Shown piece by piece: positions 45,580 through 57,184 of a stretch of 64,000 bases of DNA. The notes beneath the pieces are model-generated. The model searched no databases and was not told where the DNA came from. It saw only the letters and a program-made list of their open reading frames with translations. The position numbers were made by a program, and so were the translations under genes. Within the stretch, counting starts at the first letter, position 1. Each line of letters opens with the position of its first letter. The stretch covers positions 9,241,632 to 9,305,631 of the forward strand of contig JABAKD010000028.1 of NCBI GenBank assembly GCA_012845835.1, read 5' to 3'. This DNA is from Undaria pinnatifida. Lineage: Eukaryota; Sar; Phaeophyceae; Laminariales; Alariaceae.

Positions 45580-47690
45580 CAGGAGTCCGGCAGTATTCAG
45601 GCGATTACACAGAAGGGGCATTAGTCGATACGTCAGGGCTTCAACGTTGCTGTTCGTCGCCTTTTCGGACGTTTCGGGTCGGCCCATGTGTAGCTGTATC
45701 ACGGACGCCCCGATCGACGGTAACGGGATTCAACGGTGGGTTTGTAGTTGAACGCTCCTTATCGATGAGCATCTGCCAGACGATGCAGCACATGTAGGAT
45801 TACAAAGACATGTAGTCTACATCCAAGTGAAAATGAACGCAACCCCGGCAACGTTACGGCAGAGCGTGGTTTTGGCACACGGTCTATAGAATGGCGAGGG
45901 CGATGTCCATTTTGGTTCTAGGACGGGGCCATCTTTGTCGCAACCGTGAGCGTACGCAGCGCAAACGGGCCAGTGACCACTTTTCAACTATCCCTTCTGG
46001 GCTTCCCATGAAACACGGGTCGCGTGATGTATCGGTCGCGTGTCATGCTGGAATTCCCCACGGTTTCAAAATGTACGTTGTGCAAGCGCCTTCGTAAGCG
46101 GGAGCGTTTCCGCTTGGCGCGACAGTCGAGCGTGCTAGTGAACGATACTTTGTAGTATTGCAGTGAGCAGATGCATACGTTATACTGCTATTGTAGCGTG
46201 TCGATAATGTGTATCGACCTACGGCGGTGGGATCGAGGTCGTGCTCTGTTTTCTAAGTGTTGTTTGTTTTGTTTTTTATGATAAGCTCGCACCGACAGTC
46301 GAGACGATTGGCAGTGAGATTCCAAGGCCGCGAATGAATAGAGATCGATCGGAAAACTGATCTTCTGCTTCACGTGTAGTTCGTATGTACTCGTATTATC
46401 TGTGCGGGCGCACTGGCGTAGCTCTGATGTTTTGGTTGACAATCACGTGCATGTGCAACGTACAGCAGTAACAGCCTGTTTGATTTTCGTTTTCAAAATG
46501 CTTTCGTCATGCGCCCCGCGTAGAATGCGCCTCGCCATCACACGAAAATATTCGATACACAACGGGGGATTTTCCTCGTTCCATGTACGGTAAACCTCGA
46601 GCTGAGAATACGACCGGTGCCATGCTATCGTGTTGGGGAGTACGACGGTGGACACGATTTAGTGTGAGCGAACGCAAGGAGATGTCCAAGGGTACTATAT
46701 TAATACTTCGTAGTTACCTACAACAAACACGTTACTTGAAATATTTACAACAGAAGCCCGCCATACCACGTGTTTTTGTTCATACAGTGCGTTTTGTAGT
46801 GCGTCCCGTGCCCCCCCCCCGCCCGATCATATCCCTTGAAGGGGTTTCAGCTAAACTGAAGGTCTTATGCGGGCCCACCTGTTGTCAAAACAGCGTTTGA
46901 AACGGAAGCATCCGAACCAAGAAAACAATGAACGAAAACCAAGCGCATCAATGATTGAAGTTTCAAGCAACAGCAGGACTGCTGTAGAGAGAATTGGTTC
47001 CGACAGTGTGGTCTGATCGTGATTCGCCAAATTGTTGAAGAGCAGTGCTACAAAAAAACGTGCCGTTGCACCGTACGATCGTATCCTTAGATACGACACA
47101 CGAGTTCCACTTACGGCGAATTGTTTCAGGTACATTGTGGGTACAAGGGCATTATTTAGAGCGAGGTATATAAGAAAGCACGGCTGGTGGCGAACATCTT
47201 GCATGTAGAGTCAAGCAGAGTAGAATCCGCCAATAGCGGGCAGCAACCTTGTCCATGCAGCCTGCGCCTGACGCAAAAAAACAACACCATGAAGACCGGC
47301 GAAGGCATCAAGGCTTGGCCATCTAACTTGGTGCACCAGTGTACGTATCCATCCACGCCACTGCTGGCCGCAATCTCTCCTTGAGGAAGGATCCGGACCA
47401 GACAGTCAATCATGTTCCTGTAACATGTTTTTAATTTCCTTGATTTGCCCGTGCTTACAGTGCTCGTAGTTATCCCCGACCCGGCAATTGATCGTTTTCC
47501 CTGACACTAAGCTGTGAAAGTTTCCCTGTGTAGCGTGGTGTTCGCATTGTTTCCGCAGCTGGTCATATAGCGTCAGACTGAGCAGATTCGGGTACCCGTA
47601 CTTAGATATTCGAAGTATAGTCTATACGTATCAAAAGAAGACGAAGGGCAACGAACAGTACCCACACCCATTGATTTGCATAAGGCAGAG
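45580..47690. other. Probable first intron of locus B
   Basis: Between the signal exon and the short Cys module of locus B. Short ORFs on both strands at 46188-46900 and 46851-47413 have no recognisable domains. Confidence 0.4.
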
Positions 47691-47695
47691 AGATA

Positions 47696-47765
47696 ATCAG
47701 CTGCTCGGGACTTGCACAGTAGCATCAAGGATCAGCTGCTCGGGACTTGCACAGTAGCATCAAGG
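47696..47765. repeat. Exact 35-bp tandem duplication
   Basis: Two identical copies of a 35-bp unit starting ATCAGCTGCTCGGGACTTGC, directly abutting. No sequence change between them, so the duplication is recent. Confidence 0.9.
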
Positions 47766-47846
47766 CACCGGACATACCATGGTAGATACAATTAAGTTTT
47801 GCTCTCACGGAAAGCCAGAGGCTCAGTGTGCGTAATTAACATTTAC

Positions 47847-48017
47847 CGAATATCCCGTTTACGATAGGGCGCTGTTCAAGTCGTGGCAGGCTTCGTCATT
47901 GTACGTTGTTATCTCGGAATACTGAGCGCTGACTGTGCCCGCCAGAAGCGCCCCTAGCAACAGAAAACCAGGCGGCATCCGCGAAATGCGGTTGATGTTG
48001 CTCGGCCTGCACTGCAT
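47847..48017 (-). pseudogene. Locus B signal-peptide exon, frameshifted
   Basis: Paralogue of 36057-36234. Starts MQCRPSN, has a hydrophobic core (FLLLGALLAGTVSAQ) and the YNDEAC motif. Compared with the intact copy it has lost one nucleotide shortly before the donor (around 47860), so TAA is read in the last codons. The donor is TTCG|GTAAAT. Two residues shorter plus one base equals the 7-nt length difference from the locus A exon. Confidence 0.65.
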
Positions 48018-48019
48018 GC

Positions 48020-48844
48020 TGACGCTATAACCGTACCCTGGTACGTTGTGAGACATTCCACGACTAAGCGTGCGTCCCTCGCCGTTGTGCGATAACATGT
48101 AAACATCCGGGAATCACTCCGTTTGTGTTACGAGGTGCGTACAAGGTACCTAATAAAATGAGGGGAAACGCGTAGGGATGGAAGAGTAACCGGCAATAAC
48201 AATGAAACGCAACTAACTGCGTCGCCATTCGTCTCAATGTTGTTGTTCGTTTGTATAGTCTAGTCTAATCATGCTTCTTCGGAGTACGAATACGAGGTAT
48301 TACAACAGCTCGTTGCACATTTCTGTTTGCGACCACGTCCTACCTCGTCCGTGATCATATAAGAAAAATAGGTTTCGAGACGGGCTATGATCGTTTTAGA
48401 CGGTTATTCCTACGCAGGCATGCCGCGTAATTTCATTATCGGCACGTGGTGCCTTAAAAAATCCCGACTTTGCGGTCCCCGGGGCTTGCCCTGCTACCGC
48501 ACGACGGCAGGGCACGCTCGCACACCGACTATAGTCGTGGGGAGTTTTCCGACATTCAAATGATAGCGCCAGCACGCAATGCCAGCCATCAAGTACCACG
48601 AAGCGCATTTTGCTAATGCCGTCGGGTTTTCTTCTGACAGCAGCGATGCTAATGGACGCGGTCAGCACTGAACCGACTCGCGCGACCGTGAGCTCGGTGG
48701 TATCAGCTCCGAGGACTTCCCCTCGCAGGCTCAGAGTGCGTTTGTCCACAATGCAATAGTTCGTCCGTTATCACGCGGGGAAGTGACATGCCATCGGTCA
48801 TGGACCTTCCCGCTTGTATCTCAAAATCTCAAGAGCCCATAAGA
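48020..48844. other. No gene recognised; upstream of locus B
   Basis: The region between the locus B first exon and the copia element. A minus-strand ORF at 48396-48749 has no recognisable domain. Contains TAGTCTAGTCTAAT at 48256. Confidence 0.4.
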
Positions 48845-49376
48845 TGTTCGTGATAGCGGCATGTATGTATCAACTGTACTGCGGTGAAACTCTGATTGGT
48901 TGGTTTGAATAGCAGAACTGTTGATTGTATGTTGTTGTACCAGAATACTCTTCTTGTGGTGCTACGGTACTTCGGTAGATTGTACATGTGCACGAGTTAT
49001 ACATCGGACCGTAGTGGTGTGTACGGTACGTTGGTATGTCGGTACGTTGGACATATTGACGAGTAGGAACATTCCTGTAGTGTTGCTAACACGATATAGC
49101 TTTCTCAACGAACAGCCTAGCAATAAGTTACAGTTACATACGTTGTGTCACGGAGGTAAGCTACTGGGATCGTCTCGTGGTATCACCCATGAGCAGTCCC
49201 ACGGGTATGTACGAGTAGGCACTATGCGAGGAGGTTTAGGTATTCGACTACGAGCGGATGTTACTGGGCTGTGGAGAGTTGGCCCACATGACCCACTCCA
49301 CTTTCTGACCTGTCTCTCCAGACATTGGTCTCTCTAATATAATACCTTTTCCCCAGAAGCCACTGATTTACCAACA
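48845..49376 (+). repeat. Copia 5' LTR
   Basis: Starts TGTTCGTGATAGCGG and ends TTTACCAACA. Differs from the 3' LTR by about ten substitutions or small indels. The ORF inside it is also present in the 3' LTR and is not a gene. A primer-binding site was not recognised after it. Confidence 0.93.
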
Positions 49377-49464
49377 CGCTATAGCGCTATCGGTCGACTG
49401 CTGTACGTCCCGCTGGACTGTGTTCGACGAGACTGTGAGGGCGGCTTGATCAACCGGCCTCGTC

Positions 49465-50106
49465 ATGGCTGAACAGGAGGGAGGTGACCCTGCGGCAAAC
49501 CAACAGGGTGACCCGCAGGGCTTTGGTGAGAGAATGGATTCCTTAGAGTCTCGAGTGTCTCATATGCTGGATATGTTTTCTAACCAGCAGCAGATGCTCC
49601 AGACAGTTGTTGAGACACACCAGAGGGAGAATGTGGAGTCCTCTAGTTCGCGTGCTGCGCCGCGAGGCATCGAACTAGAGTCTGGTGTGCACCAATCGGG
49701 TGCCGCCGGTAGGACCGCGGGGAGTACGGGAGGCGATACCCTAGGCTTTGGCGTGTCCGACATGAGGGTTGGGAGTAGGGGTGTTGTAGACCCGGGCTTG
49801 AACCCGCGTGTTTCTGATGAGAATCGTTCCTCTGTTCCTGCAGTAAACTTTGGTTCGGTTGACGGGACTGTTGGTGGGGCTTTAGCTAGCCAGTCCTCTG
49901 TTCCGCCCACTACCTCAGCAAGTGAGTGGTGGGGAAAAGTCGCTAGTGGGAACACACTGATCCCAGCGGCTGACAGTAGTTCGGGGGAGAGCTTGGGTGG
50001 GGTCTTTTCAAGAAAGTTCCCAAGGCTCCTGAATTTATCGGTACTGATGTATCGTATCCTTCATGGTCGCAGAATTTTCTGCTCAAAGCTCGTCACTACA
50101 ATCTGA
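49465..50106 (+). pseudogene. Copia Gag N-terminus, frameshifted
   Basis: Starts MAEQEGGDPAANQQGDPQGF, with an early coiled-coil-like stretch (RMDSLESRVSHMLDMF) and a low-complexity Ser/Gly region. The true Gag frame changes at about 50010: after it, the -1 frame continues with LFKKVPKAPEFIGTDVSYPS and runs on into the main gag-pol frame. No canonical slippery heptamer is visible there, so an indel mutation is more likely than programmed shifting. The last 30 codons of this ORF are out of frame. Confidence 0.8.
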
Positions 50107-52280
50107 GCGAGCCGTTCACCTGTGATATCGACATTAAAATCGCCGACGTTAATTTTGACTTGACCCCTTGGGTAGAGAAGGGATACAGCGTTGGTGTACT
50201 GCGTCAGCATGAGATTGCTTGGTGGTTTCTGTTCGACTGCTTGAAGAAAGACAGCCACAAAAACATGGCAAGGCAAGCTGGTTCCCCGTATAAGGCTTTT
50301 CGCGCGCTCAAGGATCACTTTCTACCGTTGAGTCAGAGTCAAATTCGAGTGCAGGAAGAAAAACTGAAGTCTCTGCGCATGCGTCCCCACGAGAATCCCA
50401 CAACTTTCTTTTCATCCATCAGAGAGACGCTTGGTGTGTTGACCATGCTTGAAGTAACGAAGGATGATCGTGAAGTGTGCAATCTTATGCTGGAAGGACT
50501 GTCCCCCGAGTACAAGACTTTACGTGAGACTCTTGTGGTGTTCTGTTCGAATGACCCCTCTTTCATCGAGACCAAAGTGCGTGAGCGGTACCTAGACTTG
50601 CAAGCACAGGGTGGTTCTACGAAGCAGAATAGTGTTGCTCTGCTGTCTAGGCCTGCGAAGAAGAAGAGTAACTTCAAGAAGCACAACAAGCAGAAGTCTA
50701 ACTCTGAGTCTGATTCCTCGAAGAAGTCTTTTCAGGGGAGGTGTTACAAGTGTGGTGAGGTGGGTCACATGAAGCTCAACTGCAAGGCTCGCACCATCCC
50801 TCATCCTTCCCAGACTGGAAAGCCCGAGGCCGACGAGAATGAGAGCGGTGAGCAGTGTGCTATTCCTGATTCGGATCTGGTGTGCAGAAATGGTAGTTAC
50901 CGCATGAGTGATGACTGCCAAAAGGTGTTGCTTACAGCATGTCGTAAGGAAGTGGTCTTGAAGGCGTGTGATGATTTGAGTAGGATGTGGTATGATGTCT
51001 CTGGTCTGAAGTGTCTGATGACGTCCCGTGATGATCTGATTATGTGCGCCGTCAGTAATGATATGCTCCTGAAAGCTGTCAACAAGGCTAGATATGTCGA
51101 GGATTGGTATGCTGACACAGGCACTTCATATCGCATGACTGCTTCCCTGTCTTGCATGAGAGACTTGAAGCCTTGCCACAGAAGTGTGAATGGAATTGGT
51201 GGCGTGTCTTGTGAAGTAGCTTACTCCGGAACGCTAGACTTGGTATTTGTGACTGCTGACAGTGAGTTCTCCGTGGAATTGAAGAACGTATTGTACTCTC
51301 CCAACTTGGGGTATAATCTCTTTTCTCCGAGTGCAGAGTTTGATGGTGAGTCATGGAATGGTCTTGGTGGTCCTAATGGTGTTATGACTGCATTCAATGG
51401 ACAAGTAACTTTTCAGAACTTCGATGGCATGCTGATTGCGTCTGCGTATCGCCTAGGAGAAGCCTCTGTTGGTACGGTGTTGGCTGCTCTCACTCCCGCC
51501 AACCCCAAGCATGAAACTACGATGGATATCAACGATTTCCACAATATTTATGCACATTCGCACGAGGGTCTGCTTCGCGCTACTGCAAAGCGATTAGATA
51601 CCAAGTTGGTTGGTGACATGCATGCTTGTTCAGGGTGTTCGATGTCGAAGGCTATTCGGAAAGGAATCGTTCGGGAAACTAGAACTCGATCGGATAAAAA
51701 GTTGGGCAGAGTTTTTGTTGACCTGGGAGGAAGGAAGGACATTGCGTTCGTAGGGGGAAAACATTACCCCATGATTGTGAAGGATGATTTCACGAGACGT
51801 GCATGGCTGTATTTCCTGAAATATAAATCAGACGCTGGCAGTGCTTTCCGGAGTTTTCTTGCGAGTGTGCGTGCTGATGGTGTCCCGTCATTGGTTGAGA
51901 TTGTTAGGTCTGACAATGGTGGGGAGTTTTTCGGGGGGGAGTTTGCATCTGTGTGCAACGAGCTTTTGATCAAACAAGAGTTCACACCGGCTTATAGTCC
52001 GCAATATAATGGTGTTGCAGAGCGTGGGCTGGGATTGATAGAGGAGGCCACGATGGCAGCTCGTATTCAAGCTAAAGTTCTTTTTGGGCATGTACAGTTA
52101 CCTAAGACTGATAAACTCTGGGCTGAGGCTATGCACTGGGCTTGCGAAGCGATGAACCACACTGCGTGTTCTGCTAACCCTGAATCAAAATCGCCGTATG
52201 AAATGTGGTATCGTGAACCTCGTCCCGCTAGACCGTATCTGTTTTTGAAGCCCGCATACTGTAGGTGGCAGCGACCGTGA
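50010..52280 (+). pseudogene. Copia Gag/protease/integrase segment
   Basis: Continuous frame with a Gag core (DVNFDLTPWVEKGYSVGVLR), a CCHC zinc knuckle CYKCGEVGHMKLNC (about 50742-50783) and protease motif DTGTSYRMT (about 51113). The integrase has an HHCC zinc finger (HNIYAHSHEG...CSGC, from about 51540) and DDE residues in FVDLGG, RSDNGGEF and NGVAERGL. The frame ends at a TGA at 52278-52280, between integrase and reverse transcriptase. The same frame is open on the far side, so a single base change caused the break. Confidence 0.88.
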
Positions 52281-54650
52281 AAGCTGCTGCCGAAGGGTGA
52301 GAGTTGTTTCTATGTCGGTCCTTCGAGAGACCACCCGCGTGATTGTCATAGAGTACTTACGAGGGCTGGTACTATTCAAGAAACGAGGGATGTGACGTGG
52401 GAGGTGCTGCCGTCACAGCTCCCTCCGCTGCAACCTTCTTTGCCGATAGAGGTAGCAGAGGAGGGAGGGGAGGATAGTGACGACGATGTTGAAACCGAGA
52501 TATGGCCGCTTGTGGGAAGAGGAGTCGCTCACACACTTTTGAAACGTGATGCCGTGCCCTCTGGTGCGGGAGTCGAGGAGGTTGAGAGTGTTGGCGCAGG
52601 TAGTATAGGCCCGTCCTTTTCTGTTCCATCTTCCCCTGCTGAACCGTCTGCCCCCGTGAACATTTCTTCTGGTAGTGTAGCTCCTTCTGTGTCTTCGCCT
52701 GTGAATGACGGGGAGAGCCAGGGAGGGCAGGAATCAGGAGAGGTAGAGATGGGGGATCTGGGAGGGGATGATGAGGTAGAGTCGATGGGGCAGGGAGGGC
52801 ATGATGATGAAGAGTCGATTGGGTCGGGAGGACTGGTAGAGGCGGAGGCATCCCCTCCAGCCGCTCGTCGTCCGCGGCATGTGGCCGAGCTTGCTGACTT
52901 TAATACTTCCGCGCGTGAAAATGATGAAGTGAGAGAAGGTAGGACTCGCGCGCAAACTCGTGCAGTTAACCAGCAGAGTGTACCCGACCTCATGGCCACC
53001 CTAGGACCCATCTTCGCGACAGAGGTCGTGTACTCATTGTTGTCGGAGCAGAGAGCAGGTGATGAGACGGAATTGCCGAAAGAACTGGTTCAGGATGTAG
53101 AATCGGAGCCTGGTAGTTATCAGGAAGCCCAGCGTTCGAAGTACGGTAAGATTTGGGAAGGAGCCAGGTCTGCCGAAATTGAAGGCTTGATAAGAGCAGG
53201 AACGTTCACGTTGGCAGTAAAAGTCCCGATAGGCTGTAATGTGATTGATGCTAGATGGGTTTTCAAGTGGAAAGCAGACGAAACAGGAAAGATAGTGAAG
53301 GCCAAGGCTAGGCTTGTAGCGAAGGGCTTCAAGCAGAAGTATGGTGTGGATTATCTTGAGACATTCTCGCCTACCGCAAATGCTGCATCTTTACGATTGC
53401 TGATAGTTTTGGCGTGTTTGTACAATTTGGAATTACTCCACTGGGATATTGAGCAAGCATTTGTTCAGTCGGAATTGGATCACGAGGTGTTCATGAAGTT
53501 GCCTCCTGGCTGCGGGTCGATGTCAGGAAAGGGTGTCCGTTTGGACAAGAGTTTGTACGGATTGAAGCAGGCTTCTAGGACATTTTACAAGAGGCTGGTG
53601 CCGGAACTGAAGAGGATTGGTTTTGAGCAGTCAATGTCTGACCCCTGTGTCCTGCGTTTCATGATGGGAGACGAGGTATTGGGGATGGTCGCGATCCACG
53701 TGGATGACATTCTGTATGCAGGAAGTAAGAGCCTTGCCAAGGTGGTTGTGGCAGCACTAGGTGACTCTCTTCCTACGAAGGACTTGGGGGAGGTCAAGTT
53801 CTTTCTAGGTTGTGAATATATTCGCGACCGTGAGGCTGGTACGATTGAGATTTCTCAGGAAAGTTATATCAGGAGTGTTCTCGAGAGATTCAATATATGT
53901 CGCACCAGCTCGATCCCTGCTTCCCTTGCCAATGATAACAGGTCCGTGATGGAGGATGAGGGGGCAGGAGATGTGCCGTTCCGAGAGGTGGTGGGGACCC
54001 TGATGTGGATTGCCAGCCAGACAAGGCCCGACATCGCGAATGCTGTGCGGGCGGTGGCGAGGCACTCTCACGAACCAAAGAGGAGCCACTGGAAGGCAGC
54101 TCAGAAGATTCTCAATTGTGTTCTGGAAACGGCGCATCTGACTTTGAAGTTCAAGCATGATAGTTCGGTAGACGCAGGCACGTTGGTGTATGTAGATGCT
54201 GACTTTGCAAGTAGGGCCACTGACCGTAGATCAGTTTCGGGTGCGATGGTTTTCGTGGCGGCGATGCTTGTAGTTTGGATTTCTAGGACGCAGAAATGCG
54301 TTTCGCAGTCAACTTCAGAAGCAGAGTATCTTGCGATGGGAGATGGTGTAAAGGAGGCTCTGTTTGTAAACGGAATGCTTCAGTTCCTGAGGCCTAGTGC
54401 GAAGCCTCGTAAGATAGATGTCCTTGAAGACAACGAGGGGGCGATTGCGCTCGCAGAGAACCCGCTGAGCTCGATTAGGAGTAAGCACATCGATGTGAGG
54501 CACCACTTTCTTAGGAATCTGACCGAGGAGGGTGTGATCGAAGTCACCCACGTCCCCAGCGAGAAACAACACGCGGACATCCTCACGAAGGCGTTGCCGA
54601 GAGATCTTTTTGAAGTTCACCGCGACTTTGCACTTGGTATCAAGAAGTAA
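52281..54650 (+). pseudogene. Copia reverse transcriptase/RNase H segment
   Basis: Same frame as the preceding segment after the TGA. An acidic linker (Glu/Gly/Ser-rich) comes first. The RT follows: DARWVFKWKADETGKIVKAK, ARLVAKGFKQ, LETFSPTA, LLHWDIEQAFVQSELD, KSLYGLKQASRTFYKR and active-site block AIHVDDILYAG (VDD). RNase H has VYVDADFAS, STSEAEYLAMGDGVKE and KHIDVRHHFLRN. It ends with FALGIKK and a TAA shortly before the purine tract. Apart from the upstream stop, no defect is visible. Confidence 0.9.
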
Positions 54651-54725
54651 AAGTCTGAGTCGTTTTGTTTTTGTTTTTGTTTGATATGTATTTGGTCTGG
54701 TAGATACAACAGCCCCTAGGGAGGG

Positions 54726-55255
54726 TGTTCGTGATAGCGGCATGTATGTATCAACTGTACTGCGGTGAAACTCTGATTGATTGGTTTGAATAGCAGAACT
54801 GTTGATTGTATGTTGTTGTACCAGAATACTCTTCTTGTGGTGCTACGGTACTTCGGTAGATTGTACATGTGCACGAGTTATACATCGGACCGTAGTGGTG
54901 TGTACGGTACGTTGGTATGTCGGTACGTTGGACATATTGACGAGTAGGAACATTCCTGTAGTGTTGCTAACACGATATAGCTTGTCTCAACGAACAGCCT
55001 AGCAATAAGTTACAGTTACATACGTTGTGTCACGGAGGTAAGCTACTGGGATCGTCTCGTGGTATCACTCACGAGCAGTCCCACGAGTATGTACGAGTAG
55101 GCACTATGCGAGGAGGTTTAGGTATTCGACTACGAGCGGTTGTTACTGGGCTGTGGAGAGTTGGCCCACATGACTCACTCCACTTTCTGACCTGTCTCTC
55201 CAGACATTGGTCTCTCTAATAATACCTTTCTCCAGAAACCACTGATTTACCAACA
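54726..55255 (+). repeat. Copia 3' LTR
   Basis: Begins TGTTCGTGATAGCGG right after the purine tract and ends TTTACCAACA. Its high similarity to the 5' LTR implies a recent insertion. Confidence 0.93.
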
Positions 55256-55679
55256 CACCGCCCCAGTTGTGGGCTTGCTGCCGGAGGCGGCTCAGCTAGG
55301 CTGCTTGCCGGGGCCGGAGATTGCACTTATAACTTATAACTAGCTCGCTCGTCGGGTCGCTCGTCGGGTCGACCCGGTGGTCTAGCAGTACGGGCATGCC
55401 CATGCATGTGGGTTGCGGTTTCTTTCTTTTTTTTTTGCGCGCACACCACATGACATAATCATCAGCTGCAAACAACGCCGGCAAAAAACCCAGAGAACAC
55501 GACATATTGGAAAAATACGAGGGATCAAGGATCAACCAACCGACCGAGGTATACATGCTTTGACCCGTGGTTTTCGACTTCGACCCGTGAGAAATGTCAC
55601 GGATCAAGTCGATCTGACCCGCATGAAACCCGCATCTCGCGGGTCGCCCAAATTGTGGCAGATCGAGTCGGGTCGGGTC

Positions 55680-55880
55680 AGGAGGATTTCGAAACCTCGC
55701 GGGTCGGGTCGGGTCGGATCAGGAGGTTTTCAAAACCTAGCGGGTCGGGTCGGGTCGGGTCAGGAGGTTTTCAAAACCTCGCGGGTCGGGTCGGGTCGGG
55801 TCAGGAGGTTTTCAAAATCTCGCTGGTCGGGTCAGGTCGGGTCAAGACGTCTCCAAATTCTCACGGGTCGGGTCGGATCA
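55680..55880. repeat. 41-bp palindrome-bearing minisatellite
   Basis: Four 41-bp units and one 36-bp unit: an AGGAGGTTTTCAAAACCT-type half (15-bp palindrome AGGTTTTCAAAACCT) followed by GGGTC repeats. Inverted CGACCC repeats follow at 55885-55925. The Arg/Gly-rich ORFs are artefacts. Confidence 0.9.
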
Positions 55881-56346
55881 GCTGACCCGACCCGACCCGA
55901 CGCGACCCGCGAGATTCGACCCGACGCGTGAAAAGCCCTGGACAAAATCATTGCTTCATGGAGTTCGATACAACATTGCCGAGTTTCATAAGTGGAAAAA
56001 ATCAAGCCTGTTTCTGATTCTGCCGTGTGCTATCAGACTTTTCAATTACTGACAAACCGCGATGTACCGAGGACAGAGAAGCGGGTTACGTACAACCAAA
56101 TAGGCAATGTACCGACAAACGATTGGCCTATCATACTTCAGCTACAAAACTGCAATGGACCGAGGAAGGAGAAGGATCACTGGAAGGATCACGCGCCCAT
56201 CGGATCACACCCTCTGTGCCCAAGCGCTTCTTCAGCTTTTCTTCACCTTTCACACAAATGAGCTCAGTCAACTACTACCCAAACAGCACTCCCGTCAACA
56301 ATCGGGGACAGGCGCTGGAAGAACAACGCCTTCGTGATTATCTCGC

Positions 56347-56547
56347 TTGCGACGGGATAACAGCAGGAGGTACATAGCGTTCGCGAGAACTAACTGGCGG
56401 GATGCCCAAGGCATCATTTGGGGGGCACGCTACAACCCCCTCAAAGAAGACATCAAAGCTCCGGGTCAAACACGCCTGGAACGGATAGACATGGCAGCAA
56501 AGCTTAAAAGGCATGGGCTCCAAGACAGAAGCGAGTACGCGACTTAA
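56347..56547 (+). pseudogene. Fragment of conserved small ORF, left arm
   Basis: Encodes RRDNSRRYIAFARTNWRDAQ, then GARYNPLKEDIKAPGQTRLE and ends LQDRSEYAT. It matches the right-arm ORF but its N-terminal part (NTPVNNRGQALEEQ, 56280 onward) is in another frame. Family unknown. Confidence 0.45.
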
Positions 56548-56653
56548 CTTTTGACAAAGTCGCGTACTTACTCCTGTCTTGGAGCCCATGCCTTTGAAGC
56601 TTTGCCGCCATGTCTTTCCGTTCCAGGCGTGTTTGACCCGGAACTTTGATGTC

Positions 56654-56944
56654 TCAAGTCGCGTACTCACTTCTGTCTTGGAGCCCATGCCTTTTAAGCT
56701 TTGCTGCCATGTCGTTCCGTTCCAGGCGTGTTTGACCCGGAGCTTTGATGTCTTCTTTGAGGAGGTTGTAGCGTGCCCCCCAAAAGATGCCTTGAGCATC
56801 CCGCCAGTTAGTTCTCGCGAACTCTATGTACCTCCTGCTGTTATCCCGTCCCGAGCGAGATAAATCACGAAGGCATTGTTCTTCCAGCGCCTGTCCCCGA
56901 TTGTTGACGGGAGTGTTGTTCGAGCAGTGGTTGATGGAGCTCAT
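56654..56944 (-). CDS. Conserved 96-residue ORF, unknown
   Basis: Minus-strand ORF MSSINHCSNNTPVNNRGQAL...DRSEYAT, the only uninterrupted copy of three in the window (others 56270-56547 and 59401-59809, both frame-broken). Rich in Arg, Asn and Lys, with no recognised domain, signal or membrane segment. Agreement of three copies at the amino-acid level suggests it was once part of a larger element protein. It could equally be an arm sequence that happens to be open. Confidence 0.4.
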   Translation of the reverse strand: MSSINHCSNNTPVNNRGQALEEQCLRDLSRSGRDNSRRYIEFARTNWRDAQGIFWGARYNLLKEDIKAPGQTRLERNDMAAKLKRHGLQDRSEYAT

Positions 56945-57184
56945 TAGTTTAGAAGGTAAAGAAACGCTGAAGAAGCGCTTGGGCAGAGAGGGGGAGAAGG
57001 GTTATGATGCGATGGGCGCGTGATCCTTCCAGTGATCCTTCCCCTTCCTCGGTCCATTGCAGTCCTGTAGCTAAATTATGATAGGCCAATCGTTCGTCGG
57101 TACATTGCCTGACGCTCTTCTCCGTCCTCGGTACATCGCGGTTTGTCAGCGATTGAAAAGTCCGATAGCACACGGCAGAATCAG

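Larger units (their letters stand above)
48845..55255 (+). mobile_element. Ty1/copia LTR retrotransposon, nearly intact
   Basis: A 6.4-kb element with 5' and 3' LTRs of 532 and 530 bp (about 98 percent identical by eye, TG...CA ends). Internal order is gag, protease, integrase, reverse transcriptase, RNase H, so it is of the copia type. The purine tract AGGGAGGG lies immediately before the 3' LTR. No target duplication: TAAGA before, CACCG after. Coding capacity is broken only by one -1 frameshift and one stop. Confidence 0.93.
56014..57184. mobile_element. Large inverted-repeat (fold-back) element
   Basis: Left arm 56014-56545 and right arm (about 56654-57184) are reverse complements over roughly 500 bp. 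A partial third copy of the arm tip lies between them (56556-56653). Both arms encode related versions of one small protein. A similar, mostly single-arm copy is at 59236-59710. No transposase recognised and no target duplication seen. Confidence 0.6.

Noticed and set aside
50005-50030. Programmed -1 frameshift in copia gag
   Set aside because: No X-XXY-YYZ heptamer visible, and the position is early in Gag; an indel is simpler.
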